Assembly: GCA_022496205.1 (NCBI GenBank)
Contig: WTXD01000005.1
Coordinates: 868,001-932,000 of the forward strand
DNA length: 64,000 nucleotides
Reading direction: 5' to 3'
Source: Gloeopeniophorella convolvens
Taxonomy: Eukaryota > Basidiomycota > Agaricomycetes > Russulales
Shown: positions 12,366 to 24,819 of the stretch, piece after piece
Numbering within the stretch: position 1 is the stretch's first letter
Layout: every line of letters starts with the position of its first letter
The notes under the pieces: generated by a model
The model's database searches: none
What the model was told of the DNA's origin: nothing
What the model saw: only the letters and a program-made list of their open reading frames with translations
Position numbers and translations under genes: made by a program

Positions 12366-15300
12366 TTATGCCGTCGCGCGCTTGACCATCTGCAAACCCC
12401 GATCAGCACCCGCCCGCGCACCCACACGAGAACGCAGCGGCACGCACCTCGCGCGCCCACTTGACCGTCGTCTTGGTCTCCTTATCGTACCCCTTCTTCG
12501 ACACGAGGCTCTGCGCGATCCACTCGGCGAGCAGCAGCGGCTTGAGCTCGCCGCCCGGGAACGCGTCCGCGAGGTCGCCGATCGCGCCGTACGCGAGCTT
12601 GTCGAGCGGCTCGCCGCTGTTCTCGTCCGCGAGCACCTTCTGCACGAGCTCGAGGATCGCCGGTGCGTGCGAGACCAGCAGTTGCACTGCGGCGGCGGCA
12701 GGGTCAGTATGGTAGCGGGTGCGCGCGCGGGGACGTACCCCGGTCGGTGTTCTTGAAGCCCGTGATGATGCCCGTGTGCGCCTCGAGGATGCCCTCGCGC
12801 AAATTGATGATATAGTCGATCGAGTCGTAGTTCAGCTGCGCCGATGGCAACCCGCGTCAGCGCCCCGGACACACACACCCCGGGGGAGGCACGGGCCACG
12901 CACCGGGTCCGCCTGCAGCGCGGCCGCCTGGCGCAGCACCGTCATCGCCGTCTCCAAATACGGCTCAAACTTGGGCCCGACCGCGAGCGCAATGTCGCCA
13001 AAGCACGACAGGATCGAGATCTTGACGTTCCGGTTCAGCACGTCGCTCGACAGGTTCTCGAGCAGCACCGTGACGAACGCCTGCGCGTACTGCTCCGTCT
13101 GGTCGCCCAGCGCGCGTGTGATGTCCCCGATGATGCCGACCGCGACCGTGCAGAGTTGCGTGTCGTCGTACGCCTTGAGCGCGGGGTATAGGAACGGCAG
13201 GAACGCGGGGATGTACGGCGCAAACTTGACCTCGATCGCGGCGGACAGCGAGCCGACGACGAGGAACGCGTCTTCGAGCACCGTCGACGTCTTGCCGGCC
13301 GACTGGATCAGCTGCAGCACCAGCGTCATAATGCGGTCCGCGAGCGGCTGGATGCCTGCGCCGAGCTTGCGGATCACGCTCTGCGGGGCCGGTCCTCGTG
13401 TCAACGAACGGTATCCATGACAGCAGGGTGGCAGCACGCACGACGGTGACGCTGCACAGGTTGCTCTGCAGGTCGTTCCAGTTGTTGCGGTCGTCCGCGC
13501 CCAGGATCTGGTTCTGTACGCGACGACAGCCATCAGCACGCGACGCGGCTCCATGCACACACACCCGCAACGCACCTGGACGTTGAGCAGGTGCTCCATG
13601 CGGTCGAGGATCTTGAGCGCCGTGTTGGAAACGACCTGGAGGCAGTCCGGCGTCGCCTGTTGCACAAACGACGTGATCGCTTCGTATGCGGACGTGCGGT
13701 AGTTCGACTCGTTGCCCGCCGTCTCGGTCACTTGCAACAGCGCGCCGACGATACCTTCAAAGTATGGGGATAGCGGGCCCGTGCCCTGCTCCTCGCCCGC
13801 TTCGTACAGCTCGTACAGCCCGTCGGCGAGGTTCATCAGCGCCCAGCAGCAGTTCGCGATGATGTGTGGGCTGTCCTGCAGCCCCGCAACGAGCGCGCTC
13901 ACGAGCGCGTGCAGGTGCACGTCCGGCTTGATCGCCGTGATCAGGTTCTCGCACACGCGCCCGAGCGTCCATGCCGTGGTGTCCTTCACGTGCGGCTGCG
14001 GGTCCGACATCAGGCTGATCAGCATCGGCAGCGCCGAGTTGACCAGCGGCGTGAGCACCGTGGGGTCTGGCCCGACGAGGATCGACCCGAACGACATCAC
14101 CGCTGCCTCGCGCTGGTGCCAGTTCTCCTGCTTGATGTTCGCTTCGATGAACGGGATAATCGCAGGCACGATCGGGTCGTGCACGGCCTGTGCGAGGAAC
14201 GATAGACACGTGCCCGCCGCCATCGCGACGTTCCACTCCCCCTCGTCCGCGTCTTCGTCCTGGCGCGTGAGAAGCTGCAGCAGCACAGGCACAATCTCGG
14301 GCAGCGCGATCTTGGCAAAGTATTTAGGCGCCTCGACGTCGCCGTCGATAAGGCCCTGGGGAAGAGAGAAGCCGCCGCGGGCATATCAGTCGGGCGTGGT
14401 TCGCGACGAGAACAAAATTCTAGCGACGCACCTCCTGCGCATCGAGGTAATCGCTCTCCATGTTGGTCTCCTCCTCGGCAACGGACGTCCAAAACTCGAT
14501 CGCCTGCAGCGCAACGGGCTCTTCTTCCGATTTCATGCCCATGACGGTGAGCTGCGCGCGCGGCGATAAGCAAACCTCCGCGCGGTAGAGTGAGGTAAAG
14601 GGCCTACCCCAAAGAGGGCCCGCTCCATGTAATAGGCCATCTTGTTGTAATAGAGGGTCATGATCCGCACCAGGCACTCGAAGGCCTTGGCCTGCACTTG
14701 CACAGACGCGCTCTGCGTCGCCTCGCACACGACCTGCATGATGTAATTGCGCTCGCCCTACACGGCGGGATCCGCAAGCGTGAGCCATGCGGATGAGACA
14801 CGCCGGCGCGGGGAGGCACGCACCTCGCGCTCAAAGTTCTCGCGGATAAATGCGAGCGAGTTGTAGAGCGCCTCCATGGCGGCGAGCTGCACGTCCGTCG
14901 AGGGCTCCTCCTTGCGCGCGCCATGCACGACGGCGGTGAGGATCTCGTCGGCGCGCACGGAGAGCACGTCCGGGTCCTAGCGCGGGCCGGACAATCAGGC
15001 ACAGCCACGGAGGCGGGCAGACATAACGCAAAGACGCACGAGAGCTTCGCAGATAAAGCCGATCGCACTGAGCGTGGACTGGCGGAGCGGCACGCTGGTG
15101 CCCGAGTTGACGAAACGGAGGAGGACTTCGATGAGATCAGGCCACTGGCCCTGCGGGAGCTCGACGGTCGCGATCGCGGCGACGCTCTGCGCGGCGACGG
15201 TGCCGACGCGGACCGTGTCCGAGTGGAGTCCGCTGAGGGCGAACTCCTTGATCTCGCCGCGGATCTTCACATCGAGCGCGAGCCAGCGGGCCGCGTAATC

Positions 15301-15759
15301 GGCCTGGCGCGCGGCGTCCTGCAGGGGCAAGGGCAGGTGTAAGCGGGGACAGAGCCGGGGGAGAACAAAGGGCTGCGCATGTGGCGAAACAAAGGGCAGG
15401 GGGCGGGGACGCGACGTACGCGGGCAGTGAGGGCGTTCTTGAGCGCGAGACCAGCGGCGTTGCGCACGAAGACGGCGCTGCTGGGGTTGGCGAGCTCGGA
15501 GGCGAGCGTGTGCATGTACGCGGGCTGTGCGCGCGGGCGTCAGCGGGGGCGAGGCGGGGGTGCGCGGGACGACGCACGTAGTTCTCCCGGGATGCCTGCT
15601 CGAGTTTTTGGGTGGCATTGTCACGCGTAGCTTGGTCTGTCGGGGAGTGGGTGGCGGTAAGCGAGGGCGGAGGGCGGCGCGCAGGAGACGCGGACGAGCG
15701 AGGGTGGAGAGCGCCGTACCTGGTGATAGAGAATTTGCGAGGAGCTCGCCGGCGTTCAT
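12366..15759 (-). CDS. KAP95: Importin subunit beta-1 (karyopherin beta, Kap95-like)
   Basis: Nuclear import receptor that binds importin alpha, cargo and nucleoporins and is released by RanGTP. It is built of about 19 HEAT repeats. The start MNAGELLANSLSP is followed, after an intron, by DQATRDNATQKLEQASRENY, the family's typical first helices. Later exons carry HEAT-repeat segments such as DAARQADYAARWLALDVKI, EGEWNVAMAAGTCLSFLAQA, KDTTAWTLGRVCE and NYDSIDYIINLREGILEAHT. The protein ends WAREMVKRATA at a TAA (12,366-12,368) after a last small exon. There are at least ten exons with short introns (GTGCG or GTACG donors). No frame break was found, and the length fits the family (about 860 aa). 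Its start lies 297 bases from the divergently transcribed LSM7 start. Confidence 0.95.
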
Positions 15760-16056
15760 GGTCGTAAACTGGGTCGTCGAGAGTGGGTGGTGAGAGGCAG
15801 GGAGAGATGGGAGACGAGGGGGAGGACCTACGGGGAGATGGGGGAGAGAAGAGATGCGGTGTGTGGGCTGAGGGAAGATCGCAGAAATAAAATTAAGTAA
15901 AAAAAGTGTGGCTGCGCGTGAAGCAAGCGCGTCCACGCCTCCCTACCACACCTATTACCTTATTACTCTCGTAGCACTCGCCGGGCCACCCATCGCCCAC
16001 CGCAACACACGCCCCAGCGCACCCAACGCCCCCACCGCCCAGCACACACAGCTTCA
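15760..16056. promoter_or_regulatory. Divergent promoter region between importin beta and LSM7
   Basis: A 297-base interval separates the two ATGs, which face away from each other. It must hold both promoters and 5' UTRs. There is an A-rich patch (TAAAATTAAGTAAAAAAA, about 15,888-15,906) near the middle. No clear TATA box was assigned. Confidence 0.55.
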
Positions 16057-16544
16057 ATGGCAGATCGCGGCCGCGGCTCTCTGCGCGGCGCGCGCGGCGC
16101 AGGCGGCGGCCTCCGCGGCGGCCGCCATGGCGGGCCCCAGGGCCCCCAACCAACCCTCGACAAGCCCAGACGCGAGGCCATCCTCGACCTCGCAAAGTAC
16201 GCCAACTCCCGCATCCGCGTCAAGTTCACCGGCGGCCGCGAGGGTGCGTCTGCCCCCCCGTCACCACGCCAACGCGAACTAACGATCCACAATGCACAGT
16301 CACTGGCATACTCAAGGGCTACGACCAGCTGCTCAACCTCGTCCTCGACGAGGTCACCGAGGAGGTGCACGGTGCGTGCGCACGTACGCCCCAGCCCCCG
16401 ACCCTACCTCTGACGCCACCCACAGACCCCGAGCCGCGCATACGCGCGCTCGGCCTCGCCGTCCTGCGCGGGCCTACCATCACGCTCCTCAGCCCCGTCG
16501 ACGGGCTTGAAGAGATTGCGAACCCCTTTCTCGCGCAAGAGTAA
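16057..16544 (+). CDS. LSM7: U6 snRNA-associated Sm-like protein LSm7
   Basis: Subunit of the nuclear Lsm2-8 ring (U6 snRNA) and the cytoplasmic Lsm1-7 ring (mRNA decay). Three exons, 16,057-16,243, 16,300-16,371 and 16,426-16,544, give 125 aa without a frame break. After an Arg/Gly-rich N-terminus (ADRGRGSLRGARG) the Sm fold begins with REAILDLAKYANSRIRVKF. Sm1 continues TGGREVTGILKGYDQLLNLV across intron 1, and Sm2 reads LGLAVLRGPTITLLSPVDG. It ends EEIANPFLAQE, as LSm7 proteins typically do. The RG-rich tail is longer than in yeast or human LSm7. Confidence 0.95.
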
Positions 16545-17283
16545 CCGCCGCGCCCGTTTCCTTTCTTGTCAGACCACCATAAAAGCACCCAGTGTAATTC
16601 TAGTTGATATTCCGCGCTGCACATATACAGTTTACGGCGCACGTGGCCCCCACGGATTACGACCGCACGGGCAGTGCCAGTGCTATTACTGTAAGAACGT
16701 CCATAAGGCATTGTATACGTGACGTGGGGTGTGCGTGCGTATGGCTAGCGGCCCCGTGCGCCTGCAAAGTACACTGCAACTACCTACTACTACGTAATAA
16801 TAGGTGCAGCCGCGGCGCGGCATGCACACGCGCAAACAGGGGACATGCGGCAAACAAGCACTGAGTACTGAAGCACGGGGGAGGGCGGAACGAAACCCGG
16901 ATGTCGTGAGCAAAATATAGAGACATCGGCGCGGCAGCATGGGGCATCATAACGGGGAGTGGGAATGTGGGCAACGTACGATGAATGGAGGAGACCGAGC
17001 AAGCAAGCAGGCAAGCAAGCACAGAGAAGCGAACAAGCACAGAAAGAGAAACGTGGACTGAAACTGAAAACTCGGCCATGAGTCGGTCGGGTGTCGGATG
17101 ATGGATGGCGGATGATACGGGCGATATGGTCGATGCAGTAAAGTCAAAAGATGCGTGATGCGATGCGGATGCGATTGCCCAGGCGCTTGCGTGCTCACGC
17201 CCGTGCGTTGCTGATGCTGCCGCGCAGCGCGCCAGCGAATGCGGCGCGCAGGCCCTCCTCCCCTCCCCTCGCGCCGTCCCCAG
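16545..17283. other. Convergent 3' region between LSM7 and the Cid1-type gene
   Basis: About 740 bases between two gene ends. No coding frame is supported. Short AT-rich stretches (for example ATACGTAATAATAGG near 16,790-16,805) may serve 3'-end formation. Confidence 0.5.
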
Positions 17284-20200
17284 CTAGCGCTCCTTGGCCT
17301 CCGCGCGCGGGTGCGGCAGCACGTCCTGCGGCACCTTCCCGCGCGCGTCGCCCCACGCCTCCCCGCCCTCCCCCCAGCGCCCCTCCACATCCACATCCAC
17401 CTCGACGACCCCATCGCACTGCGAGCTCAGCGACGACGGCGCGGGCGAGCCACTGCCCGCCGACACCGACTCGGGCGGCGACGGCGAGGCAGAGCCGATG
17501 CTCTGCGCGCTCTCCGTGCGTCGCCGCGGCGGTGGGAACACGCGCGCGCTGGGCGACGGCGTCCGCGCGTGCACGGTCGTCATCGAGTGCGAGTGTATGT
17601 GGTGCGGAAAGTGCGAGTGCGCCGTCGGCGTCGTGGTCGGCGACGGCGCGAGTCGAGCGTGCGCGGCGGCGGCGGCTGCAGCCGCGGCAGCCGCGTGGTG
17701 GAATCGTGGGGGTAGCGCGGCGATACGGGGTACGCGATCGTTGGCGACGGCGCGCTCTCGTAATACACATGTGGTTGCACCGATGGCGGAGGCGGCGACG
17801 GCGACGGTGGGAGCGGGGTCATCGCGGCTGCCGTTAATAGCGGAATCGGCCTCGGTGCGCCGGCGGACGACGGGCCCGGTGGGCCCGAGAGCGACCGCCG
17901 CGGCGAGTTCAGCCGGGCAGAGGCCGAGATGAGGTCTAGGTGACGGGGTGCGCGCCCGCGGAGTCCCACTATCGACGTCGGGAGCGCGGGCGGTGGGTAT
18001 GATTCTCGTGGTTGGACATATGTGGCCCGTGGTGGGACCAGGTAGCCCTCGGGTATGGGCGATGGTGGTGAATATGCGATAGCACTATGTGGGGACGCCT
18101 GCGGCGAGCAGGGTATGGGCGACCAGCTGGGCAGCGACTCGGACGTGGTATTCGGCCGATCACGTTCGCGATCGCGCTCTGGCGCTTCCGATAGTGATAG
18201 CGACCGTATTGACTGGAGGTCGTCCCCGTCATCCGTGAGGATTTCGCTATTATTCGATGAAGAAGCGTAGCCGCCGATGTTCAACTGCCGCGCGTCCGTG
18301 GACGAGGTCGCGAGCACCAGGCCCATGCCGAGCTGGTCCTCGAACTGCGAGCGGTCCAGCGCAGAGGCGGACAGTGGTGGCGGCGAAGTCCACTTGGAAC
18401 GCTTCGGCGCCATATGGTCAGGTGTTACCGATGGACCTGGCGCAGGTGACGGTGACGCTTCTGATGGAGAGGGTTTTGATGGCGTCTCTGGGATGCTCTT
18501 GGGGTCTGGTACATCTATCTTCGTTGGCCGCATGGGGCTTGATCCAACGGTGTAAGGGGTCTGAGGTGGGAACGGTGACAGCCGTGGCGGCACGAACGTT
18601 GCTGTTGGTGATGTTGCAGGTACGAGGATGTCGGTCCGCTCTTCACACAGCTGAGCAATCGAGTAGATAGCACGCTCGGGGCGCGTGCTCAGAATCCTGG
18701 ACGCCCGCATGAACTCACCGCGGATCTGGCGGAGTTGGCGTCAGGCCTGTGCAGACGGCGGGAGAAGATAGGGCTGGTGAATGCTTACCGTGTATAGACC
18801 GTCCCTTGTGACACAGCGCGCCACATTGAAGTCAATCTCGAAAGGATCCTTTTCGGACGATGGACTGATTAGTACCATGCAACGATTGACAGAAGGCTCC
18901 TAGCCCATTACCTCGATGCAGAATCGATTCCGTTCCCTGGAATCCTTGTAGCGGATGGGGTCGAGCTATACGGAAATCTGTGAGGGGCAGCGTTCGAATT
19001 GGTCACCAAAGACAAGTTACATCATTCTGCCAGCCTTTGCTCTCTTTCTTGAGCAGGCCTGCTCGGATCGATGCGACGCCCGTATTGTATGAAAAGTCAC
19101 GGGAGAAGTATTTGAAGAAATCTATTAGTCTGGGAAAAATGGAAGGAGAATGCGTCACTCAGGAACCAGCAGTCAGGCGGGCAGAAAGGGAGACGTACAA
19201 TTGGCCGACGCTGTCTGTGTTCGCAGACTGCCACCGCTGCCGCAACAGCTCAATGTCGTCAAAAAACCTGAGAGGATCGCCGATGGTTAATCCGAAACCG
19301 GTAACAAAGCACATGCATTTGGCACGTACCAAGTATTGTGGCCACCGATATGGGTGTCCTCCTGCGTGCGACAATAAGCGATTGCCCGATGAGAGAAACA
19401 AAGTAAGCGGTGCCTCACGTGTGAAATAGGCCGCAACGGGGGCATTTGTTGTAAGTTAGGGAGTACCGGTGGGTTTTTGACATGGACCAAGAAGTAGATG
19501 ACAAGAAGCACGTATCCGTAAGATGACAGGGTCCCCTTGTATGGAGAATTGATTTTTCTGCAAGGGGAGGTATGCACGGGTGAGCACGTAACAGCGCCAA
19601 AGAGTAAACACGCGCGAGCGGTACCTCCGTTTACACCACACCTTGACTGTTTGGGGGAGCGGATTATTAGACAACGTGCGGGGGTACAAGCATGGCCCGG
19701 AAGACTCACGGAAGAGTACGAGCGTTCGTACGCGGGTGGGATCGATCATAGCATAACAATATAGCAGGCGTGTGTTCTCCAGAGCCAGTCTGTTCTCAAA
19801 GCCTATGTCACAGGCGATGCCAAGCGGAAGCGCGGGAGATGGGTCAAGCGAGAGCTTGACTATGGGTATACGGGCATGGGGAAGAGGCTTGACGTGGAAT
19901 TTCGTTTCTAATCGGGGGAGTGGGGTGTGAGAACGGGCTCGGCGCGGAGCAGGGAATAGATGGCTACACACCCCGCTCGAGCAGGTCGCCCAGCATGGTT
20001 ACAAGATCTGTGGCGGAGAGCCGCTCTTCCGAGTCTATGAGACAGCAGAGGTCCATGTCTACGCCGAGGGTAGGATTGAGACGGGCGCAGAGTGGGCCGC
20101 AGGGTGCTTACCGGAGTTGCGGAGGCTGAAGCCATTGGCGGTGCTGCCAAAGGACAGCAAGCGGCTGTCTGGCTCGATGGTGCGGATGAGGCGCTCGAGG

Positions 20201-20389
20201 AGCTTGCGGACGTCTCCTTGACAGCGAGCTCCTCGCGGTAGGGAGAAGCTGGACGACAAAGTCGAAGAGACACTGAGAGAGGTCGAGGACGAAGCGGAGG
20301 CGAGACACGCGGGGCGCGGCAGGGTCTGCCTGGGGGCGAGGGACATGACGGGAGAGGGCCTTAGCGGAGGGCTGTGTAGCGACGGCCAT
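17284..20389 (-). CDS. Cid1-family non-canonical poly(A)/poly(U) polymerase with long disordered tail; three apparent frame breaks
   Basis: Template-independent nucleotidyltransferase acting on RNA 3' ends. It starts MAVATQPSAKALSRHVP. The core FGSTANGFSLRNS joins over an intron to DMDLCCLID, giving the G-S and D-x-D metal-binding motifs of the Pol-beta fold. Next come LALENTRLLYCYAMIDPTRV, LKVWCKRRKINSPYKGTLSS, GYVLLVIYFLVH and, in the PAP-associated domain, DIELLRQRWQSANTDSVGQL, LLIDFFKYFSRDF and CIEDPFEIDFNVARCV. The CIE/DPFE intron uses an AAAAG acceptor 18 bases after a TACTAAT branch site. A Ser/Pro-rich tail of about 400 residues follows. Single bases appear missing near 20,236 and 20,215 (around EELAVKE) and in a C run near 17,725; past the last, the tail reads through a poly-Ala stretch to the stop at 17,284. 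Terminal uridylylation is the commonest activity of the family, but polyadenylation cannot be excluded. Confidence 0.85.
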
Positions 20390-22011
20390 GGATACGCGCG
20401 CGGGCAGAGTGGTCGCAGGAAGAGCGGGGGAGAGTGGGATGAGATGGGGGGGAGGGAGAGGCGAGGCGAGGGCACTGGAGGAGGGCACGGTTGAGGCTTT
20501 GAACGCAGCCAAGGTTCAGTTCATTGATCGGCCAACGGGTGCGACCAAGGGTAGTTATCCCCTGCCTTTTATTATAAGTCGCACCCTCAATCCACCCTTA
20601 ACCCGTTATTGCCATCGCTTACTACGTATTTACCACTCCCGCCACTGCCACCCGTCTTTACCGCTCCCGCGCCTGCTCAACGGTACCCTCCCACCCTACT
20701 CACCCTGTTCCAATCCCGAGTGCCACAATCCCAGCACCAGGGCATCTGCACCGCCTACAATCCACCCACTCTCGTCAATCCTCCGAAGCGCCCGAATGCC
20801 GACTCGCCCACGCAGAATCATGATACGCAGTTTCCGCGAGTTTGCCGCGCCCGCTCTGGCTCTTTCTCGGACCTGCCCCGCATCCGTGCACCCCTGCATT
20901 CCCCCGCGGCACGCATGCCAATGCTGTCACTGGCAGCCACATCCCCCGCGCACCCTGCAATCCCGCATCCCAACGCGCCACAGATAGATAAGGTCAAGTT
21001 GAGCGCATCATCGCGGACGCTAGCAGGGCGCAAGGTGGCCCACGAATCACGCGCGCGCCTTGCCCCATACGTAACGCGCACCTACAGCCGCAAACGAGAC
21101 AAGAGCCCTAAATTCCGCGCCTGCCGCACGCCGCTGCACCTGCTTCTGCCCCTGCAGGCGCAGGTGGACGTGCCCCGCGGGACCTATGCACCGCACGACG
21201 CACCTTCTCGCGAAGCACGCCGTTCGCGAAATAAATAAATAGTTATCGGGGCAGCAGCTCAGACGGTTGGATCGAAGCGAGTGCCAGCTGCGACACGTGC
21301 CGCTGAGGCGCCCCGCGCGGGCGAGGCACGACGCGTGCCGCGTGCGCCGACGTCACCGGTCCCGGTCATGGTCCGTGCCCTTTGTCCGAGTCCGTCCGCC
21401 CCGCACGTAGTTGCACTGTAGGGGTGCGCCTAGGTCCGTTGTCGCGACGGCAATGTGCGTCTTGCGGTCCCTCCCTAGCCCTACTGTTGTCGGTCGCGCT
21501 ACGGCCGCGCCCGTATGCTGTGCTCACTGGGGCGTACTGGAGCACATCGAATGCCACGGCTCGGAGCCGCTGCACCGGGCTTGTGATATGCAGTCCCCAG
21601 CCCCGCGTGGTGCTCTGTGACTCTCAGGCAGGGCGCGCGCACTCTCACCGCCACTGCCACTGTCCAAAAATACCGGCGAGTCTGGGAGTACCTGTCTATC
21701 AGCCATGACGCGCGCACGAATGAGATGTCGCGGAATCCGCGGCCGGGACGTCCCGCACATGCGCACAGGCACCCGAGTACGAGCGCAGGCGCGCGACACA
21801 AGACAAGACAGCAATGCATTTTTTTGGAGTTTCCGAATCTTTTTTCTAGTTCTACCGTTTTTACGCGCTACAAATGCTTACCTGCTGCTGCTGCGAGTGG
21901 GACAACGAATGACTGGGGCCGGCCGTGCGACGTGCTGCTATCTCTGCGAGAGCTCTCTGAAACACAGCCGGCAGTCAGGGGCAGGGTGCTGGAGGGTGGC
22001 TGTACAGGGAC
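20390..22011. other. 1.6-kb interval between the Cid1-type gene promoter and the PAN3 3' end
   Basis: The Cid1-type promoter is at the left end, and the right end is downstream of the PAN3 stop. Several long ORFs exist, but they are Pro/Arg/His-rich shadows of GC-rich DNA with no domain. I see no gene here. Confidence 0.5.
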
Positions 22012-24663
22012 TCACGCGAACGCCGACTCGACACACGTCTTGACGTCCTTGTAGCTCACGACGAGCACGCTCTGCTCGTCACGCGACACAAGCATGATGC
22101 GCTCTTCCGTGCCTGCGTCAAGCTAGCCGACCGGTACCATCAGCCCGGGCGTGCGCCGGCAGAAAGAGTCTGGCGTACCTTGTTGAGACACGACAGTACG
22201 TGAGACAAGCTAACGATGGGCCGTCCGCGCTCGTCGACCTGGTGGAACACGTAGTCGCGGAAGAGCTTGATGATGTACCGGTCGCCCGTCTCGCTCCACC
22301 TCTCGTCGCGCGCGAACCTGCAGCAAAGCTCAGCCATGTCATAGCACAGCTCAAGACAGATAAGCTTACTCAGGCCGCTCGTTGATGAACCCGAATTTAG
22401 AGAGCAGGCGGACGAGACGCGCGTTCTCGAGCTCGGACATCAGTTGGCCCTCGAGATGGTCCATGCCGCTGCAGCCGCCGGCAATTCAGTTGGTCAGATC
22501 GCGGAACCACATGGCAGCCGATATTGACCAGAGATTGCTCACTTTTGCAGATCGTCCATCTCGGTGAGGAGCCTTGAGCCAATCATGTCGAACAACTGTC
22601 CAATATGCTTTTGAACAACAGCGGACGTACGTGAGCATCCGGCACATCTACGAGAGACAAAGGAAGCGGACCTTGTGCGCACCGGGCTTGGAGAGGCAGA
22701 AGAGCGCGACATTCTTCAGGTCCGTGCTGTAGTGTTGCGTCACCACCTCCAGCGACTTGGCAAAGTTGCTCGTCGCCGCGACGTTGTTGCAACACAGCGC
22801 CATGATCAGCTTCCCGAACATCACCAGGTCCTCCTGGATCTGTGCCGCGGGCACCGGCGTGCCGGGCACCCGCGCCGGCGTAGACGGGCTATACGTGAGC
22901 ACGTCCGCGAGCCCGCATGACCCGACGCGTATACGGTTGCGCCCAGTAACGATGACCTTCGTCACGTCGATCATGCGCACCGCGAGGCCCTGGTCGTGTG
23001 CTGCCTTCATCGCGCCCGCAATCTGGATGATGTAGCTCCAGAGCGTGCGCTCCGACACGTGCGGCGGTGCGGCCTGCAGCCGCCCGTGAACGAAAGTGGG
23101 CGCGCGGGGCTTGATATGCGCATCGTACAGCGTCTGCGAGTTTGGGTAGTAGGTGTATGCGACCACAAGTGCTGCGCAAACGTGAGCGGCGAAGCGGGAG
23201 CAGCGAGAAGAGAGAGGCGCACAATTGTCACCGAAAGAGCGTGTCGTGAATGCCTCATGGATAGGGACGATGTTCGGATGGTGGACGCGCGACCACTGCT
23301 CAATCCCCTGGAACGCAGCGTGGTGCATCAAGCGGAAATCTTATTTTCCGGGGCTCATTGACGTCTGTGATACGAACAAAGGGCAAGCGCGCATACCTGA
23401 AACCCGCCGCAGGACATAGCCCCGTCCGTCCTTGCCGGTTGCGCGATACACAGTGCTGTACCAGTTGCCAAATTTGCGTCGTTCGCCCGTGGTGCTCTCA
23501 AGGGGTACAAGGGTGTGGTAGCCCTGTAGCTCATCCGGAAGGTTTAGGCCCGGTGCGGGCGCAGTGTGAACAATCTCCGAGCGCAGTTGGAGGTCAGTGT
23601 ATAGCGTCGGAGAGATGAAATGGGATGGAGGAGGCGATGGCGGAGGAAGGGAGTACAAGTGATAATCGAGCTAGAAACGCATGTTAGCAGAGTCTCAAAG
23701 GAGATAGATATATGCAGATTGCATACGGGTTGACGAATATATGAAGGCTGCGGCTGATAGTACTCCATGCTCTGATCGTACTCTGGCTGAAGCTGGAGGT
23801 CGTAGAGTTTGGAGTACGGATTAACATCGAGCTAGGTGGTACCGCGTCTGTCTCAAGCACGTGGGAGTAGATCGAGCATACGTACAGCTTGCATCTGTGA
23901 TGCAACGCTATCGGCCGCATACATGCCATACAGGTCATTATTCTCGCCGCTTTGAAGGTAGTAATTAGGATCGTAAGGGTCGTTTTCGTCATATTCGGTC
24001 GCGGGCGGCGAGTTCGACAGCGTGCTTCTGTAGTTAGTCAGCGTCGCGATCCTCCCCGAGGTCCGGGCAAGGGTGACGCACGCTGTGAGTGGGGTCTGCG
24101 CCTGCGCACGAGAGGGACTGGGAGAAGTAGGAGGGAGCGACGAAGATTTAGGGACGAATACAGGAGCATTGACTGCTTGAGAAAGCTTTGCGGAACCGCT
24201 AGGCGTTTCCGGTTGAGGACTGGGGACATTGGTAAGATCCCCCGCCGCGTCACACCTGTAAGATAGAAATGGTGATTTACGCACGTCTGCGCAGGGGGCG
24301 GAGTGCTCGGGCGCTATGTCGTTGTCAGGATGAAGCAGAGCGCAAAGGGCGAGATGAGCGTACCGGAGGGTGGAGATAGATACAGCCTTTGTCTTGAAAT
24401 TTACATGAACTATGCGACTATGAATAGGGAGATCTGGCATGTACGAGCACAGTCAACGCACCCGTAGATGAGAATATTCCTACATTGGCGTTGAGTAGAA
24501 TCTGGCGGCGCAAAGGGTCAGATCAACGGAGCGCGGAGACAAAGAGTTTGGGGAACGTGTTACCTTTCTTTGGAGAAGACTTAGTAGGGTCGTCCGAGAC
24601 CGTGCTCGGCGCGACGATCTTGATTGCAGCACTGGCTGACTGTGGCCTGGAGAAGAAGGCCAT
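22012..24663 (-). CDS. PAN3: PAN3, regulatory subunit of the PAN2-PAN3 poly(A) deadenylase
   Basis: Recruits the PAN2 nuclease to poly(A)-bound mRNA. It starts [25 protein letters not shown] zinc finger is rebuilt by splicing: [23 protein letters not shown] (about 24,490-24,380). A Pab1-binding PAM2-like motif follows ([11 protein letters not shown], about 24,160). The pseudokinase domain shows [66 protein letters not shown] and [14 protein letters not shown], and lacks a canonical HRD catalytic loop, as in the family. The C-terminal knob ends [18 protein letters not shown] at the TGA (22,012-22,014). All joins are in frame. The start is 156 bases from the divergent TFIIE beta start. Confidence 0.95.
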
Positions 24664-24819
24664 GGTCGCCTGTGAGGCCTGCGCGTGAGGGATGGCGGAA
24701 ACCCGGCGGGAGCTTTCAGTCCAATAATTATAAGGCAGCGCCGCGCTCGGTGCCGCCAAACACGCACCCACAATTCCACAGCTCACCGCCACGGCCCGAG
24801 TCACCGCTCCTCCGTAACC
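24664..24819. promoter_or_regulatory. Divergent promoter between PAN3 and TFIIE beta
   Basis: Only 156 bases separate the two start codons. A CCAAT pentamer at 24,721-24,725 and a TATA-like TTATAAGG at 24,728-24,735 lie about 90 bases upstream of the TFIIE beta ATG. Assignment of these boxes to one gene is an inference from spacing. Confidence 0.55.

Noticed and set aside
20609..21238. 209-codon plus-strand ORF upstream of the Cid1-type gene
   Set aside because: Pro/Arg/Ser-rich, no domain, overlaps another ORF of equal quality in a second frame; best seen as promoter DNA.
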